From contig JAHFEF010000002.1 in assembly GCA_023248545.1 (NCBI GenBank), positions 78,908 through 114,668 of the forward strand: 35,761 nucleotides of DNA, in the 5' to 3' direction. The translations under genes were made by a program, and so were the position numbers. Source of the stretch: Myxococcales bacterium. GTDB lineage: Bacteria > Myxococcota > UBA727 > JABDBI01. Under the pieces are notes generated by a model that worked only from the letters and a program-made list of their open reading frames with translations, was not told the origin of the DNA and made no database searches. This document shows, one piece after another, positions 22,560 to 32,368 of the stretch (position 1 is the first letter of the stretch; each line of letters starts with the position of its first letter).

Positions 22560-25500
22560 GTCAAATTCGCTTCATCACTGCCACTTCTTTATTTGATGGT
22601 CATGATGCAGCGATTCACATTATGCGCCGGATATTGCAAAGCGAAGGCGCTGAAGTCATTCATTTAGGGCATAATCGAAGCGTTCAAGAAATTGTCGACG
22701 CAGCAATTCAAGAAGACGCCCAGGGAATTGCAATTTCAAGCTACCAGGGCGGTCATGTTGAGTATTTTACATATTTGCTCGAATTACTCAAAAAATACGA
22801 CGCAGCTCATATCAAAGTCTTCGGCGGTGGCGGGGGGGTCATCTCGCCGGAAGAAATCGCATTGCTTGAAAAACGAGGCGTCACCAAAATATTTTCGCCG
22901 GACGATGGTCTGCAAATGGGCCTGGTAGGTATGATCCAGTTCATGCTCAAGGCCTGCGCAAAGCCGGTCAAAATTAAGCCCACAAAGTATCGACCCGGGA
23001 TGATCGCGCGGGCGATTACGGAAATTGAAACCTCACCTGCCTTCGCCGAGGCTACGGCAGGCAAGCCCCCAGTCCCCACCCTCGGCTTCACTGGCACCGG
23101 CGGCGCTGGAAAAAGCTCTCTCATCGACGAGCTATTATTACGTTACTTGCGCGAGTTCCCAAAACACCAAGTGGCCGTACTAAGTATTGATCCTACAAGA
23201 AAACGCTCTGGCGGTGCTCTATTAGGCGATCGCATTCGCATGAACTCGGCCTCGAATTCACGAATATTTGTTCGCTCCATGGCGACACGCCGAGCCAACT
23301 TAAGCACCCATGAGTCGGTCAAACCCGTTTTAGATTATCTTTGCAATAGTGGCTTTAATTTGGTTATCTTAGAAACCGCCGGCATCGGCCAAAGCGACAG
23401 CGCAGTAACCAATTTAGTCGACCGTTCTGTCTACGTCATGACACCCGAATATGGCGCGGCAACACAGCTTGAAAAAATAGACATGCTTGATTTTGCTGAT
23501 TTTGTCGTGATTAATAAATTCGACAAACGCGGTGCTCTAGATGCCTTACGAGAAGTTCGCAAAGCCTATCAGAGAAATCGCTCGCAGTTTAATAAAGACC
23601 CAAGCAGCATGCCCGTGTTCCCAACCTGTGCACACCACTTTAATGACCTCGGCACCAACAAACTATTCAACGCTTTATTTAATACCCAGCTGCCAGAAGG
23701 TGAGCCCGATAATCACACATTGATTCCTATTCACAGAACACGTTATCTGGGCGAAATCGCCACTCATATTCGAGGCTATCATGCCCAGACCGAGCGTTTG
23801 GCCGAAACCCCCGAGCATCCTGACGTTCAAAAACTGCTCGGCGATTTTAAACAAAGCCAGCAAGATTATACCCAGGAAAGCCACAGCTATGAAATTCGAG
23901 GACGTTCGATTCGCGTCTCAAACTACACAGAATCTCTGAGCCATCTTAAAATCCCCAAAGTCGCCGTTCCTAATTTAAAAAGCCCCGCGGATCAATTTCG
24001 ATTCATGCGCCTCGAAAATTTCCCGGGCTATTTCCCCTATACCGGCGGCGTTTTCCCCTATAAGCGCCAAAACGAAGACCCCACCCGACTATTTGCGGGT
24101 GAAGGCTTCGCAGAGCGCACGAACAAGCGTTTTCATTTTTTATGTGCGGGGCAAAATGCGCATAGATTATCTACCGCGTTTGATTCGCCAACGCTCTATG
24201 GCGCTGATCCAGATTTTAGACCCGATATTTTTGGCAAAATAGGCAATGCCGGTGTTTCTGTGTGCTCTGTCGATGATGCCAAAAGGCTTTACTCAGGTTT
24301 TGATTTGCTCTCGCCCAGTACTTCAGTATCAATGACCATCAACGGCCCCGCGCCGACGATCTTGGCTTTCTTTATGAACGCAGCCATCGATTCAGCTTGC
24401 GAACGTGCTTTAAAACAAGACAATCAATGGCCTGGTATTGAGAAAAAAATCAAAGCTTGGTTGAAGGCTCGTCACATCGAACAGCCCACCTATCGGGCCA
24501 AACAACTTCCAGAAAATCATGACCAAATAGGCCTCGGATTTTTGGGGCTATCTGCTCGTGACATCGTTGATCCGGCTTTTTATGCACAAGTCAAAAAAGA
24601 GACTTTGCATCAAATTAGAGGCACCGTTCAGGCTGACATTCTAAAAGAAGATCAGGCCCAAAATACGTGCATTTTTTCGACCGAGTTCGCACTGCGCATG
24701 ATGGGCGACGTCCAAGCCTATTTTACACAAAATCACGTTCGCAATTTTTACAGTGTGAGTATCAGTGGCTATCATATTGCTGAAGCAGGGGCGAATCCGA
24801 TCACGCAACTGGCTTTTACGCTGGCCAATGGGTTCACCTTGGTGGAGTATTATCGAGCCAGAGGCTTGGATATCAATGCCTTTGCGCCCAACTTAAGCTT
24901 CTTTTTTTCGAATGGCCTGGATCCTGAATACGCTGTGATCGGCCGGGTGGCTCGACGCATCTGGGCCATCGCCCTGCGAGATCTTTACGGCGCTGACGAT
25001 CGGAGTCAAAAACTAAAATATCATATTCAAACTTCCGGCAGATCTTTGCATGCTCAAGAGATTGCTTTCAATGATATCAGGACCACTTTGCAGGCGCTCT
25101 ACGCCATCAACGATAATTGCAATTCGCTCCATACCAACGCCTATGACGAAGCGATTACAACGCCTACTGAAGAATCGGTCCGGCGCGCGCTTGCCATTCA
25201 GCTAATCATCAATCGCGAATTAGGTTTAGCCAAAAACGAAAACTCACTTCAGGGCAGTTACATAATTGAGCAACTCACCCACCAAGTCGAAGAAGCTGTT
25301 TTAAAAGCTTTTGAAGCGTTAGATGCTCGTGGCGGTGTGCTCGGTGCCATGGAAACCATGTACCAGCGCAGTCAGATTCAGGAAGAAAGCCTCTATTACG
25401 AGCACAAAAAACATTCGGGTGAGTTGCCAATTATTGGTGTGAATACTTTTTTGAATCCGGGCGAAGCAGCTCCCAAAAAACAAGAGCTGATTAGATCCAG

Positions 25501-25714
25501 CGAGTTTGAAAAAAATTCTCAGGTCGAACAGATTCAGTGGTTCCACAAAAATTTTTCAAAAGAGCGAGAACAGGCTTTGGGGTCTCTCAAAACAACCGCG
25601 CTTTCCGGGGGCAATATTTTTGGAGCTTTGTTAGACAACTGCCAATATTGCACGCTGGGGGATATTTCAAATGCCTTGAACGAAATTGGCGGTGCCTACC
25701 GACGTAACATGTGA
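22556..25714 (+). CDS. icmF: fused isobutyryl-CoA mutase (B12 domain, MeaI-type GTPase, mutase domain)
   Basis: IcmF interconverts isobutyryl-CoA and n-butyryl-CoA with adenosylcobalamin and carries its own G-protein chaperone. The 1052 residues hold three domains in order. The B12-binding domain (about 1-135) has the cobalt-ligand motif [12 protein letters not shown] (His16) and FGGGGGVI. The GTPase (about 175-420) has Walker [39 protein letters not shown] and [11 protein letters not shown]. The mutase barrel (about 480-1052) has [40 protein letters not shown] and [16 protein letters not shown]. Start is a GTG overlapping the previous stop (GTGA). A repeat-derived [12 protein letters not shown] segment (residues about 160-170) is inserted in the linker between the first two domains. 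Relatives can act on isovaleryl- or pivalyl-CoA, so the exact substrate is open. Confidence 0.94.
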   Translation: MSQIRFITATSLFDGHDAAIHIMRRILQSEGAEVIHLGHNRSVQEIVDAAIQEDAQGIAISSYQGGHVEYFTYLLELLKKYDAAHIKVFGGGGGVISPEEIALLEKRGVTKIFSPDDGLQMGLVGMIQFMLKACAKPVKIKPTKYRPGMIARAITEIETSPAFAEATAGKPPVPTLGFTGTGGAGKSSLIDELLLRYLREFPKHQVAVLSIDPTRKRSGGALLGDRIRMNSASNSRIFVRSMATRRANLSTHESVKPVLDYLCNSGFNLVILETAGIGQSDSAVTNLVDRSVYVMTPEYGAATQLEKIDMLDFADFVVINKFDKRGALDALREVRKAYQRNRSQFNKDPSSMPVFPTCAHHFNDLGTNKLFNALFNTQLPEGEPDNHTLIPIHRTRYLGEIATHIRGYHAQTERLAETPEHPDVQKLLGDFKQSQQDYTQESHSYEIRGRSIRVSNYTESLSHLKIPKVAVPNLKSPADQFRFMRLENFPGYFPYTGGVFPYKRQNEDPTRLFAGEGFAERTNKRFHFLCAGQNAHRLSTAFDSPTLYGADPDFRPDIFGKIGNAGVSVCSVDDAKRLYSGFDLLSPSTSVSMTINGPAPTILAFFMNAAIDSACERALKQDNQWPGIEKKIKAWLKARHIEQPTYRAKQLPENHDQIGLGFLGLSARDIVDPAFYAQVKKETLHQIRGTVQADILKEDQAQNTCIFSTEFALRMMGDVQAYFTQNHVRNFYSVSISGYHIAEAGANPITQLAFTLANGFTLVEYYRARGLDINAFAPNLSFFFSNGLDPEYAVIGRVARRIWAIALRDLYGADDRSQKLKYHIQTSGRSLHAQEIAFNDIRTTLQALYAINDNCNSLHTNAYDEAITTPTEESVRRALAIQLIINRELGLAKNENSLQGSYIIEQLTHQVEEAVLKAFEALDARGGVLGAMETMYQRSQIQEESLYYEHKKHSGELPIIGVNTFLNPGEAAPKKQELIRSSEFEKNSQVEQIQWFHKNFSKEREQALGSLKTTALSGGNIFGALLDNCQYCTLGDISNALNEIGGAYRRNM
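23036..23062. repeat. intragenic palindromic repeat inside icmF (encodes AFAEATAGK)
   Basis: CCTGCC and GGCAGG flank CTTCGCCGAGG-type sequence with an inner CCT/AGG pair, forming a small hairpin of about 27 nt. It is in frame and encodes AFAEATAGK in the interdomain linker. Peptides of the type FAEATAGK recur in unrelated proteins of several uncultured lineages, from memory, which suggests a dispersed protein-coding repeat family rather than native IcmF sequence. Confidence 0.55.
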
Positions 25715-26868
25715 GCCTGAACACGATGAATACAGATTTTTATCAAATTACCATGGCCTATGCCCATTGGAAACGCGGGGCCAAACAACAGCAAGCGCAG
25801 TTTCAGCTGTTTTATCGAAAACCGCCTTTTGATGGCACCAACGTGCTGGCCTGCGGCTTAGACACAGCGATTGATTTTTTGAAAGCTTTTCGGTTTGAAC
25901 CCAAAGACTTGGCCTATCTCGAAAGCCTCAAGCTATTTGATGCTGGTTTTCTGGGCTATCTTGGGGAACTGAAATTTACGGGAGATCTGAACGCAGTTCA
26001 CGAAGGAAGTTGGGTAAACCCTAAAGAACCTATTTTGCAGATTACGGCCCCCATGATCGAGTGCCAAATTTTAGAGACACCGTTATTAAATATTTTCAAT
26101 TTTCAAACCCTGATTGCAACCAAAGCTGCTCGGATCTGCCGGGCCGCCGGCGATAACCCGGTCATTGAATTCGGGCTTCGCCGAGCACAGGGTTTTGATG
26201 GAGCCCTATCTGCCTCGAGAGCTGCCTATATTGGCGGCTGTGAAGGGACTTCTAATTTAGAAGCCGCAGCGAGATTTCACATCCCTGTTCGAGGCACCAT
26301 GTCCCACGCCTGGGTCATGTCATTTGTTTCTGAGCGCGAAGCTTTTGAAGCCTATGCTCAAGTATTTCCTCATTCTTGCATCGTCGCCGTCGATACTTAC
26401 GACACGATCAATGGAATTAAAAATGCCATCGCGTTGGGTAATCGCCTCAAAGGCATTCGATTGGACTCGGGCGATTTGGCATCGTTGAGCCAAGAAGCTC
26501 GCCGGCTACTCGACCGGGCTGGTTTAAAGGGCGCACTTATTATTGCCAGTGGCGATTTGGACGAGTATAAAATTCACGAATTAAAACAGAAAAAAGCGCC
26601 GATTGATTTATGGGGCGTTGGAACCCGTATGGTCACGGCGTTTGAAGAACCTGCTCTCACAGGGGTCTATAAGCTAGCAGCGATTCAGGATGTCGATGGA
26701 ACCTGGCGCAATTGTCATAAAACGTCTGACGATCAATTTAAATCCACGCTGCCGGGCCTATTGCCCATGCAAAATAATTTATTACTGCCCATTTTCAAAT
26801 CTGGGCAGTGTTTGTATGAAAACCCTTCTATCCATGAGATCCGAGACCATGCCCAGAGAGCTGCCTGA
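25711..26868 (+). CDS. pncB: nicotinate phosphoribosyltransferase
   Basis: The enzyme makes nicotinate mononucleotide from nicotinate and PRPP, the first step of NAD salvage from nicotinate. The 385-residue product has [68 protein letters not shown] with the likely catalytic histidine, [14 protein letters not shown] and IRLDSGDLA. It is shorter than many homologues (about 440-480), mostly at the C-terminus. The GTG at 25711 overlaps the icmF stop; ATG at 25726, giving the MNTDFYQ start, is equally likely. Its last 20 nt overlap nadD, the enzyme for the next step. Confidence 0.92.
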   Translation: MSLNTMNTDFYQITMAYAHWKRGAKQQQAQFQLFYRKPPFDGTNVLACGLDTAIDFLKAFRFEPKDLAYLESLKLFDAGFLGYLGELKFTGDLNAVHEGSWVNPKEPILQITAPMIECQILETPLLNIFNFQTLIATKAARICRAAGDNPVIEFGLRRAQGFDGALSASRAAYIGGCEGTSNLEAAARFHIPVRGTMSHAWVMSFVSEREAFEAYAQVFPHSCIVAVDTYDTINGIKNAIALGNRLKGIRLDSGDLASLSQEARRLLDRAGLKGALIIASGDLDEYKIHELKQKKAPIDLWGVGTRMVTAFEEPALTGVYKLAAIQDVDGTWRNCHKTSDDQFKSTLPGLLPMQNNLLLPIFKSGQCLYENPSIHEIRDHAQRAA

Positions 26869-27394
26869 TACACCACCGGGTGCCCATGTAGGCCTCCTCG
26901 GTGGCAGCTTTGATCCACCACACCTAGGACATCAGTTATTGGCTTTGGCAGCGTTTGCAACGACGCCAATCGAATCTCTTTGGGTCATCCCTTGTGCAAG
27001 CCATGCCTTTCAAAAACCACTGACGGCATTTGAGCATCGCTTTGCCATGTGCAAGTTAGCGTTTTCGCATCTACGCAACACGCATATACTCACCCTCGAA
27101 AATCAATTACCCACGCCCAGCTATACGATTAACACGATTGAGACGATTTCAAAACTGCGTCCCGATCTATCGCTGTCTGTCATCATGGGCAGTGATCTCA
27201 TGGAGCATTTTGACACGTGGGAAGGTGCCGAAAAGATCAAGCAACTTTGCAAGCTCAGCGTATTTGATCGCAAAACGCTGTTGCCAGGCGTGCAAAGCAC
27301 TGAAGTCCGCAAGGCTGTTAAGACAGGAGACTTTAGAAATCTTGACCTTCAGGTTCGGACCTATCTTCAAAAACAATCACTTTATCGTCCATAA
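26849..27394 (+). CDS. nadD: nicotinate-nucleotide adenylyltransferase
   Basis: NadD adenylylates nicotinate mononucleotide to deamido-NAD, directly after PncB in the pathway. From the ATG at 26849 the product is 181 residues. It has the nucleotidyltransferase motif GLLGGSFDPPHLGHQLLALA, then VIPCASHAFQKPLTAFEHR, SYTINTIETIS, VIMGSDLMEHFDTWEG and the C-terminal VQSTEVRKAV (a variant of ISSTxIR). The frame is open upstream within pncB but has no similarity there. The start overlaps pncB by 20 nt, so the two enzymes of nicotinate salvage are translationally linked. Confidence 0.93.
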   Translation: MPRELPDTPPGAHVGLLGGSFDPPHLGHQLLALAAFATTPIESLWVIPCASHAFQKPLTAFEHRFAMCKLAFSHLRNTHILTLENQLPTPSYTINTIETISKLRPDLSLSVIMGSDLMEHFDTWEGAEKIKQLCKLSVFDRKTLLPGVQSTEVRKAVKTGDFRNLDLQVRTYLQKQSLYRP

Positions 27395-27430
27395 AACACC
27401 AAAATTAGCTCGTGCCCGATAAAGCAGTCC

Positions 27431-29215
27431 ATGAACCAAGAGACTTGCGTTGAACGCTTCTTAAAGCGCGTCAAATCCCAGCCCAATGCCAACGCCTATT
27501 TTACCAAGAAAAATGGTTGCTATCAGCCTATGACCTGGGGTGAAGTCGGCAAACAAGTTGAATCTTTTGCCAGAGGCCTCATCTCGCTCGGATTTCACGA
27601 AGGCCAAACTGTAGCCATCTTGAGCTATAATCGACCCGAGTGGCTCATCGCTGCCATTGCCGCCCAGGCGACTCACGGTGTTTGCGCGGGGATTTATAAC
27701 TCGTGTTCACCCGAAGAAATCGCCCATATTCTGAGTCACTCTGAGGCGCCGTTTTTGGTGGTGGAAAACGGAAAGCGCTTTCGAGAACAGATCAAACCAA
27801 TTTTGCAGCAACTGCCCACCTTGAGCAAAATTATCCTGATCGAGCCAGATGACATCGAAAACGACGATCAGATCATGACTTTCTCGCAAGTCATTGATAA
27901 AGGCTCTCAAGTACCCTTGAAAGTTCTGACGGAGCGCACGGGTCGGATTCGGCCCGAAGGTGTGGCCACACTCATCTATACATCGGGCACGACTGGCCCC
28001 GCCAAAGCCGTCATGTTATCGCACCGTTCGATTTACTGGACGGTGTCAACTTGCGTCAAAATGTTTGAACTCACAGACAAAGACCGTATGATTTCTTATT
28101 TGCCGTTGGCGCATATTGCTGAACAAATGTTCTCGCTCTACGCCCCAATTTGCTCCGGGATGCAGCTGTACTTTGCTGAATCGCTGGACCAACTGCCTGA
28201 CAATTTAAAACAGGTCAAGCCAACTCTGTTTTTTGGTGTTCCTCGAGTCTATGAAAAATTCCATGCCAAGATTCTGCCTAAATTAGAATCTGCCCAGGGG
28301 TTCAAGGCCAAGCTGTTAAACTTCTCAAGAAACAGCGCTCAGATTTATTGGAATTACGAGCACCGCAATTTACCAGTGCCTCTGCTGACTGAAGCTCAAA
28401 TGGCCCTTGCCCGAAAACTGGTTTTCAACAAACTTAAAAATCTCCTGGGCTTTGGTGAACTGCGTGCCTGTGTCAGTGGCGCTGCGCCCCTTTCGAAGGA
28501 TATTATCGCGTTTTTTACCAATCTGGATCTGCCTATTTATGAAGTCTACGGGCAATCTGAAGATTGCGGTCCGACGACCTTCAACATCCCGCGCGCAGCC
28601 CGACTAGGCACTGTGGGCAAACCCTTGCCAGGCTTACAAATCAAGATCGAGAAAGACGGCGAGATTTGTGTGAAAGGCCCCAATGTTTTTAAAGGCTATT
28701 TGAAAGACGAGGCTGCGACGGCTGAGACTCTCAAAGACGGCTGGCTACACTCCGGTGACATTGGGCACTTGGACTCTGAGGGTTATTTGTGCATCACCGA
28801 TCGAAAGAAAGATTTATTGATTACTGCTGGAGGCAAGAATATTTCGCCTCAGAACTTAGAAGGCATGCTCAAGCAAATTCCGTTGGTGAACTTGGCTGTC
28901 GTGATTGGCGATCAAAAAAAATACCTTTCGGCTTTGTTGACCCCCAATCAAGAAACGCTGGGTCTTTTTGCGCGGGAACACAAACTTGGGACAGACCATC
29001 TCCCCGAATTAGTTCGACACCCCAAAGTTCTGGGTGAAATTCAGATCCATCTAGATAAAATCAACCAAACTCTGGCTTCGGTTGAACAAATCAAACGCTT
29101 TAGCTTACTGCCCCAAGACTTTTCGATTGAAACCGGCGAGCTCACACCCACGATGAAAATCAAACGAAAAGTGATTAACTCTCGCTACCAGGAGCAAATC
29201 GAAGCGTTGTATTAG
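27431..29215 (+). CDS. long-chain acyl-CoA synthetase (AMP-binding)
   Basis: This 594-residue AMP-forming ligase activates fatty acids to acyl-CoA. The P-loop is LIYTSGTTGPAKAVMLSHR, then YLPLAHIAEQMFSLY, GVPRVYEKFHAK, GAAPLSKDI, the adenine-binding EVYGQSEDCGPTTF, and GWLHSGDIGHLDSEGYLCIT with the hinge DRKKDLLITAGGKNISP. The long linker and EVYGQSE motif place it with the FAA1/bubblegum-type ligases rather than short E. coli FadD; the chain-length preference is not readable. The catalytic lysine lies in PTMKIKRKVI near the C-terminus. Its stop (TAG) directly abuts the stop of lepB on the other strand. Confidence 0.92.
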   Translation: MNQETCVERFLKRVKSQPNANAYFTKKNGCYQPMTWGEVGKQVESFARGLISLGFHEGQTVAILSYNRPEWLIAAIAAQATHGVCAGIYNSCSPEEIAHILSHSEAPFLVVENGKRFREQIKPILQQLPTLSKIILIEPDDIENDDQIMTFSQVIDKGSQVPLKVLTERTGRIRPEGVATLIYTSGTTGPAKAVMLSHRSIYWTVSTCVKMFELTDKDRMISYLPLAHIAEQMFSLYAPICSGMQLYFAESLDQLPDNLKQVKPTLFFGVPRVYEKFHAKILPKLESAQGFKAKLLNFSRNSAQIYWNYEHRNLPVPLLTEAQMALARKLVFNKLKNLLGFGELRACVSGAAPLSKDIIAFFTNLDLPIYEVYGQSEDCGPTTFNIPRAARLGTVGKPLPGLQIKIEKDGEICVKGPNVFKGYLKDEAATAETLKDGWLHSGDIGHLDSEGYLCITDRKKDLLITAGGKNISPQNLEGMLKQIPLVNLAVVIGDQKKYLSALLTPNQETLGLFAREHKLGTDHLPELVRHPKVLGEIQIHLDKINQTLASVEQIKRFSLLPQDFSIETGELTPTMKIKRKVINSRYQEQIEALY

Positions 29216-30430
29216 TTATCGAATCTCGCGAAACCACCTCGACCATCTAAACTCAGGCAAAGCAAAGCGACCCAGCCTGAGTGACTGATTTCGACCATTC
29301 ACGCTCATCCAAATAAACAGCGCACGGCCTTTGATATTGTTGACCGAAACTGCGCCCCAAAAGCGGCCATCGAGTGAACCGCCCCGGTTGTCGCCCATCA
29401 CAAAGACATGGCCTTCTTCAACCAAACAAGAATCATCGTCGCAGGTCAGGCCGGTCAACTTGGGCTGGCCTGCGCGCGGCCAATCTTCATCAGGGTTGCT
29501 CATATAAATATCATGCGTCAAAGTAGGGGTTACTTGCTCGCGCGTCGCCAATGCAGCATCTTCTCGCCATAAGTTATAACTCATATAGTAGTCGTAATAG
29601 TGTACCAGCTGATTCTCAGCCACATGCGCGTAAGGCTTTCCATCGACGATCACGACGCTTTTTTCGATCTTCACGCGCTGCCCAGGCCCAGCAATCACAC
29701 GTTTAATCCAAGTGGCTCCCGCATTATTGGGCACATATGCCGGCGCCTCGAAAATCATCACGTCGCCAGGTTTTGGGGTCGCCCATCGAACCAAATAAGA
29801 AGGCTCCCTCGAAAACGGATTCATGATGCCGTAGCTTAATTTCGACACAAACAAATGATCGCCTACCAATAGCGTCGGGATCATGGAGCCTGACGGAATC
29901 TGATACGGCTCCACAATCAAAACACGCAGCGCCAATGCACCGAGCAATGCCATGACCAGAGACTCAAAGCCACCCAATAAACCTTTACGGGGCAGCCTGC
30001 CTAAAAACGCTTTGGCTGTTCGGTCCACATGCGCAAGGGTTTCTCGCACAGCTTTTAAATGAGGCTTGGGACTTAACACATGTTCTTCGAGTTCGTTGAG
30101 TGCCTTTTCAAACGCCGATAACTCTTTTTGATTGCTCGCACGTTTTTTCTTGGAAGCTTTCGCCAACTTCTCGCGAAACAGCTTGAGTTCATTACGGGCT
30201 TCGCGCATCAAAAAAGCCTTTTCGCGCGACCCGCCGTCAAAAAACAGATCGTCCAAGAAAGCGCCCAAATTCTTAGTGCCGTAATAAATCGTCATTCCGG
30301 CAATCACGAGGCCTAAGAGCACATTCGAAGCCAAACCTCCAGGTTCAAACACCATCCCCCATACCATAAAAACGAGGGTGGTGCTCAAGATACAAGCAAT
30401 AATGCGTCCGGGTTTTAAATACTGATTCAT
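29216..30430 (-). CDS. lepB: signal peptidase I with long N-terminal membrane/coiled-coil extension
   Basis: Signal peptidase I cleaves signal peptides on the outer face of the inner membrane with a Ser/Lys dyad. From the ATG at 30430 there are 404 residues. The catalytic part begins VEPYQIPSGSMIPTLLVGDH (Ser182 in this numbering), the lysine is in ATWIKRVIAGPG (Lys243), and MGDNRGGSLDGRFWG is the conserved box near the end. Before it lie two hydrophobic helices (about 8-55), a charged coiled-coil-like region (about 65-145, EKLAKASKKKRAS) and a third membrane helix (about 155-175). This extension is absent from common LepB. A GTG 9 nt upstream is an alternative start. It lies 12 nt downstream of lepA, the usual lepA-lepB order. 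Confidence 0.92.
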   Translation of the reverse strand: MNQYLKPGRIIACILSTTLVFMVWGMVFEPGGLASNVLLGLVIAGMTIYYGTKNLGAFLDDLFFDGGSREKAFLMREARNELKLFREKLAKASKKKRASNQKELSAFEKALNELEEHVLSPKPHLKAVRETLAHVDRTAKAFLGRLPRKGLLGGFESLVMALLGALALRVLIVEPYQIPSGSMIPTLLVGDHLFVSKLSYGIMNPFSREPSYLVRWATPKPGDVMIFEAPAYVPNNAGATWIKRVIAGPGQRVKIEKSVVIVDGKPYAHVAENQLVHYYDYYMSYNLWREDAALATREQVTPTLTHDIYMSNPDEDWPRAGQPKLTGLTCDDDSCLVEEGHVFVMGDNRGGSLDGRFWGAVSVNNIKGRALFIWMSVNGRNQSLRLGRFALPEFRWSRWFREIR

Positions 30431-30442
30431 GTTTTTCACTCG

Positions 30443-32233
30443 CTAATCAATTTTGAGGACCGATAGGAAAGCAGCTTGCGGGACTTCTATCTTCCCGATC
30501 TGGCGCATTCTCTTTTTACCTTTTTTCTGTTTTTCTAAAAGCTTTCTTTTACGGCTCACGTCACCGCCATAGCACTTCGCGGTCACATCTTTTCTCAAAG
30601 CCGAAATGGTTTCGCGGGCAATAATTTTTCCCCCAATGGCCGCCTGAATCGCCACTTGAAACTGCTGTCTCGGAATAATCTCGCGCATTTTTTCACAAAT
30701 GCTCTTGCCCCGTTTATGGGCTGAACTGCTGTGTATGAGGAGAGACAGCGCATCTACGGGGTCGCCGTTTAACAAAATATCGACTTTGACCAACTTAGAC
30801 TGCTGATAGCCTTCGAGTTCATAATCTAGGCTTGCATATCCCCGGCTAAGCGACTTAAGCCTGTCAAAAAAATCGAATACAATTTCGCCCATCGGAAGCG
30901 AATACCGGACCACCGCATGCGTGGGGCTGGGGTAGTCAATTCCTTGTTGTTCTCCTCGGCGTTCTTCGCAGAGCGTGATAATGGACCCGACATAATCCGT
31001 TGGCGCATGAATATGTGCGCTGACATAAGGCTCCTCCAAATAGTCAACCCGAGTGGTATCTGGCATTTTACTCGGATTATCGATCAAAATCACTTCGCCG
31101 GTTTTTAAATGCGCTTTAAAAATTACTGTTGGAGCAGTTGTAATCAAATCTAAGTCAAATTCTCGCTCGAGGCGCTCCTGGACAATCTCCATGTGCAACA
31201 GGCCCAAAAACCCGCAGCGATAGCCAAAGCCCAGTGCCTGACTGGTTTCCGGCTCGAATACCAAGCTCGCATCGTTCAAAACTAATTTTTGCAGGGCATC
31301 GCGTAGATTTTCATATTCAGAGGCATCCGTTGGAAAAATCCCTGCAAACACCATGGGCTTCACTTCTTTGAAGCCTTTTAGCGGCTCTGGTGCTGGATTA
31401 TCCACGCGCGTAACCGTATCGCCAACTTTGGCATCGGTCACGACTTTAATATTGCCAATAATAAACCCGACTTCGCCGGCACTTAAGCTGGGCAACTTAA
31501 TCGGATGTGGCGAGAAGGCACCGACTTCTTGGACCAAGAAATCTTTACCATTGTGCATGAGCCGAATGCCCTGCCCGGGGGCAACTTGACCTTGCATGAT
31601 GCGCACCAGGACAACCACACCGCGATAGGCATCAAACCAGCTGTCAAAAATCAGAGCTTGCAACGGGGCGTTCGGGTCACCGCTCGGGGGTGGCATTTGG
31701 TGAACAACGGCTTCCAATACATCTTCAATGCCCAGCCCTGTCTTACCGGAGGCCAACACACTTTGGGAAGCATCGATGCCAATAACATCTTCGATTTCTT
31801 TTTTGACGCGCTCTGGCTCGGCGCTGGGCAGATCTATTTTATTAATCACCGGCACAATGGCCAGATTATTATCCAGGGCTAAATAAACATTGGCGAGCGT
31901 CTGGGCTTGAACGCCCTGTGAGGCATCGACAACCAACAAGGCCCCTTCGCAGGCCGACAGGGATCTGGAGACTTCATACCCAAAATCCACGTGTCCTGGA
32001 GTGTCTATGAGATTAAACAAATAGGTCTTGCCATCTTTGGCTTCGTAGTTGAGCCGAACGGCTTGGGATTTGATCGTAATGCCGCGTTCGCGTTCGAGCT
32101 CCATTTTGTCCAAAAACTGCTCTTTCATCTCGCGGCTTTGAAGCGCGCCGGTAAATTCCAATATCCGATCGGCCAGGGTACTTTTACCATGGTCAATATG
32201 GGCAATGATGGAAAAATTCCGGATATGCTGCAT
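30443..32233 (-). CDS. lepA: elongation factor 4 (back-translocating GTPase)
   Basis: LepA is a ribosome-binding GTPase associated with initiation and elongation fidelity under stress. The 596-residue product matches the family length. It starts [19 protein letters not shown] (P-loop), then [14 protein letters not shown] (switch I), [19 protein letters not shown] and VINKIDLP. The C-terminal LepA-specific domain has [20 protein letters not shown] and [21 protein letters not shown]. No convincing Shine-Dalgarno sequence precedes the ATG; a TTGACA/TAATAA promoter lies close enough for a very short leader. lepB follows after 12 nt. Confidence 0.97.
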   Translation of the reverse strand: MQHIRNFSIIAHIDHGKSTLADRILEFTGALQSREMKEQFLDKMELERERGITIKSQAVRLNYEAKDGKTYLFNLIDTPGHVDFGYEVSRSLSACEGALLVVDASQGVQAQTLANVYLALDNNLAIVPVINKIDLPSAEPERVKKEIEDVIGIDASQSVLASGKTGLGIEDVLEAVVHQMPPPSGDPNAPLQALIFDSWFDAYRGVVVLVRIMQGQVAPGQGIRLMHNGKDFLVQEVGAFSPHPIKLPSLSAGEVGFIIGNIKVVTDAKVGDTVTRVDNPAPEPLKGFKEVKPMVFAGIFPTDASEYENLRDALQKLVLNDASLVFEPETSQALGFGYRCGFLGLLHMEIVQERLEREFDLDLITTAPTVIFKAHLKTGEVILIDNPSKMPDTTRVDYLEEPYVSAHIHAPTDYVGSIITLCEERRGEQQGIDYPSPTHAVVRYSLPMGEIVFDFFDRLKSLSRGYASLDYELEGYQQSKLVKVDILLNGDPVDALSLLIHSSSAHKRGKSICEKMREIIPRQQFQVAIQAAIGGKIIARETISALRKDVTAKCYGGDVSRKRKLLEKQKKGKKRMRQIGKIEVPQAAFLSVLKID

Positions 32234-32243
32234 GCGTAGGAGC

Positions 32244-32286
32244 TTATTACTGGATTGACAAGATTTGTCAAAAATCGTTCTAGTAA
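32244..32286. promoter_or_regulatory. palindromic divergent promoter between lepA and tRNA-Gly
   Basis: TTGACA-AGATT-TGTCAA (32255-32271) is a perfect 6-bp-arm palindrome that supplies a consensus -35 box on each strand. On minus, TTGACA (32271-32266), a 16-nt spacer and TAATAA (32249-32244) serve lepA. On plus, TTGACA (32255-32260) with a TAGTAA-like -10 at 32281-32286 (20-nt spacer) could serve tRNA-Gly. The plus-strand -10 is weak. Confidence 0.45.
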
Positions 32287-32295
32287 TCCTGATAT

Positions 32296-32368
32296 GCGAG
32301 AATAGCTCAGTTGGTAGAGCGTAAGCTTCCCAAGCTTAAGGTCGCGGGTTCGAACCCCGTTTCTCGCT
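32296..32368 (+). tRNA. tRNA-Gly (anticodon CCC)
   Basis: A 73-nt cloverleaf: acceptor stem GCGAGAA with TTCTCGC, D arm GCTCAGTTGGTAGAGC, anticodon stem TAAGC/GCTTA with loop TTCCCAA (anticodon CCC, reading GGG), T arm GCGGGTTCGAACCCCGT, and discriminator T, as expected for bacterial tRNA-Gly. The 3' CCA is not encoded, unlike the tRNA-Asn in this window. The 3' 62 nt are antisense to the end of the ORF6N-DnaA gene. Confidence 0.95.

Noticed and set aside
24580..24588. TTATGCACA, a match to the DnaA box consensus; also TTATCCACG at 31398
   Set aside because: These are single sites inside the icmF and lepA coding regions, with no cluster, AT-rich stretch or intergenic setting, so there is no case for an origin or a target of the ORF6N-DnaA protein.
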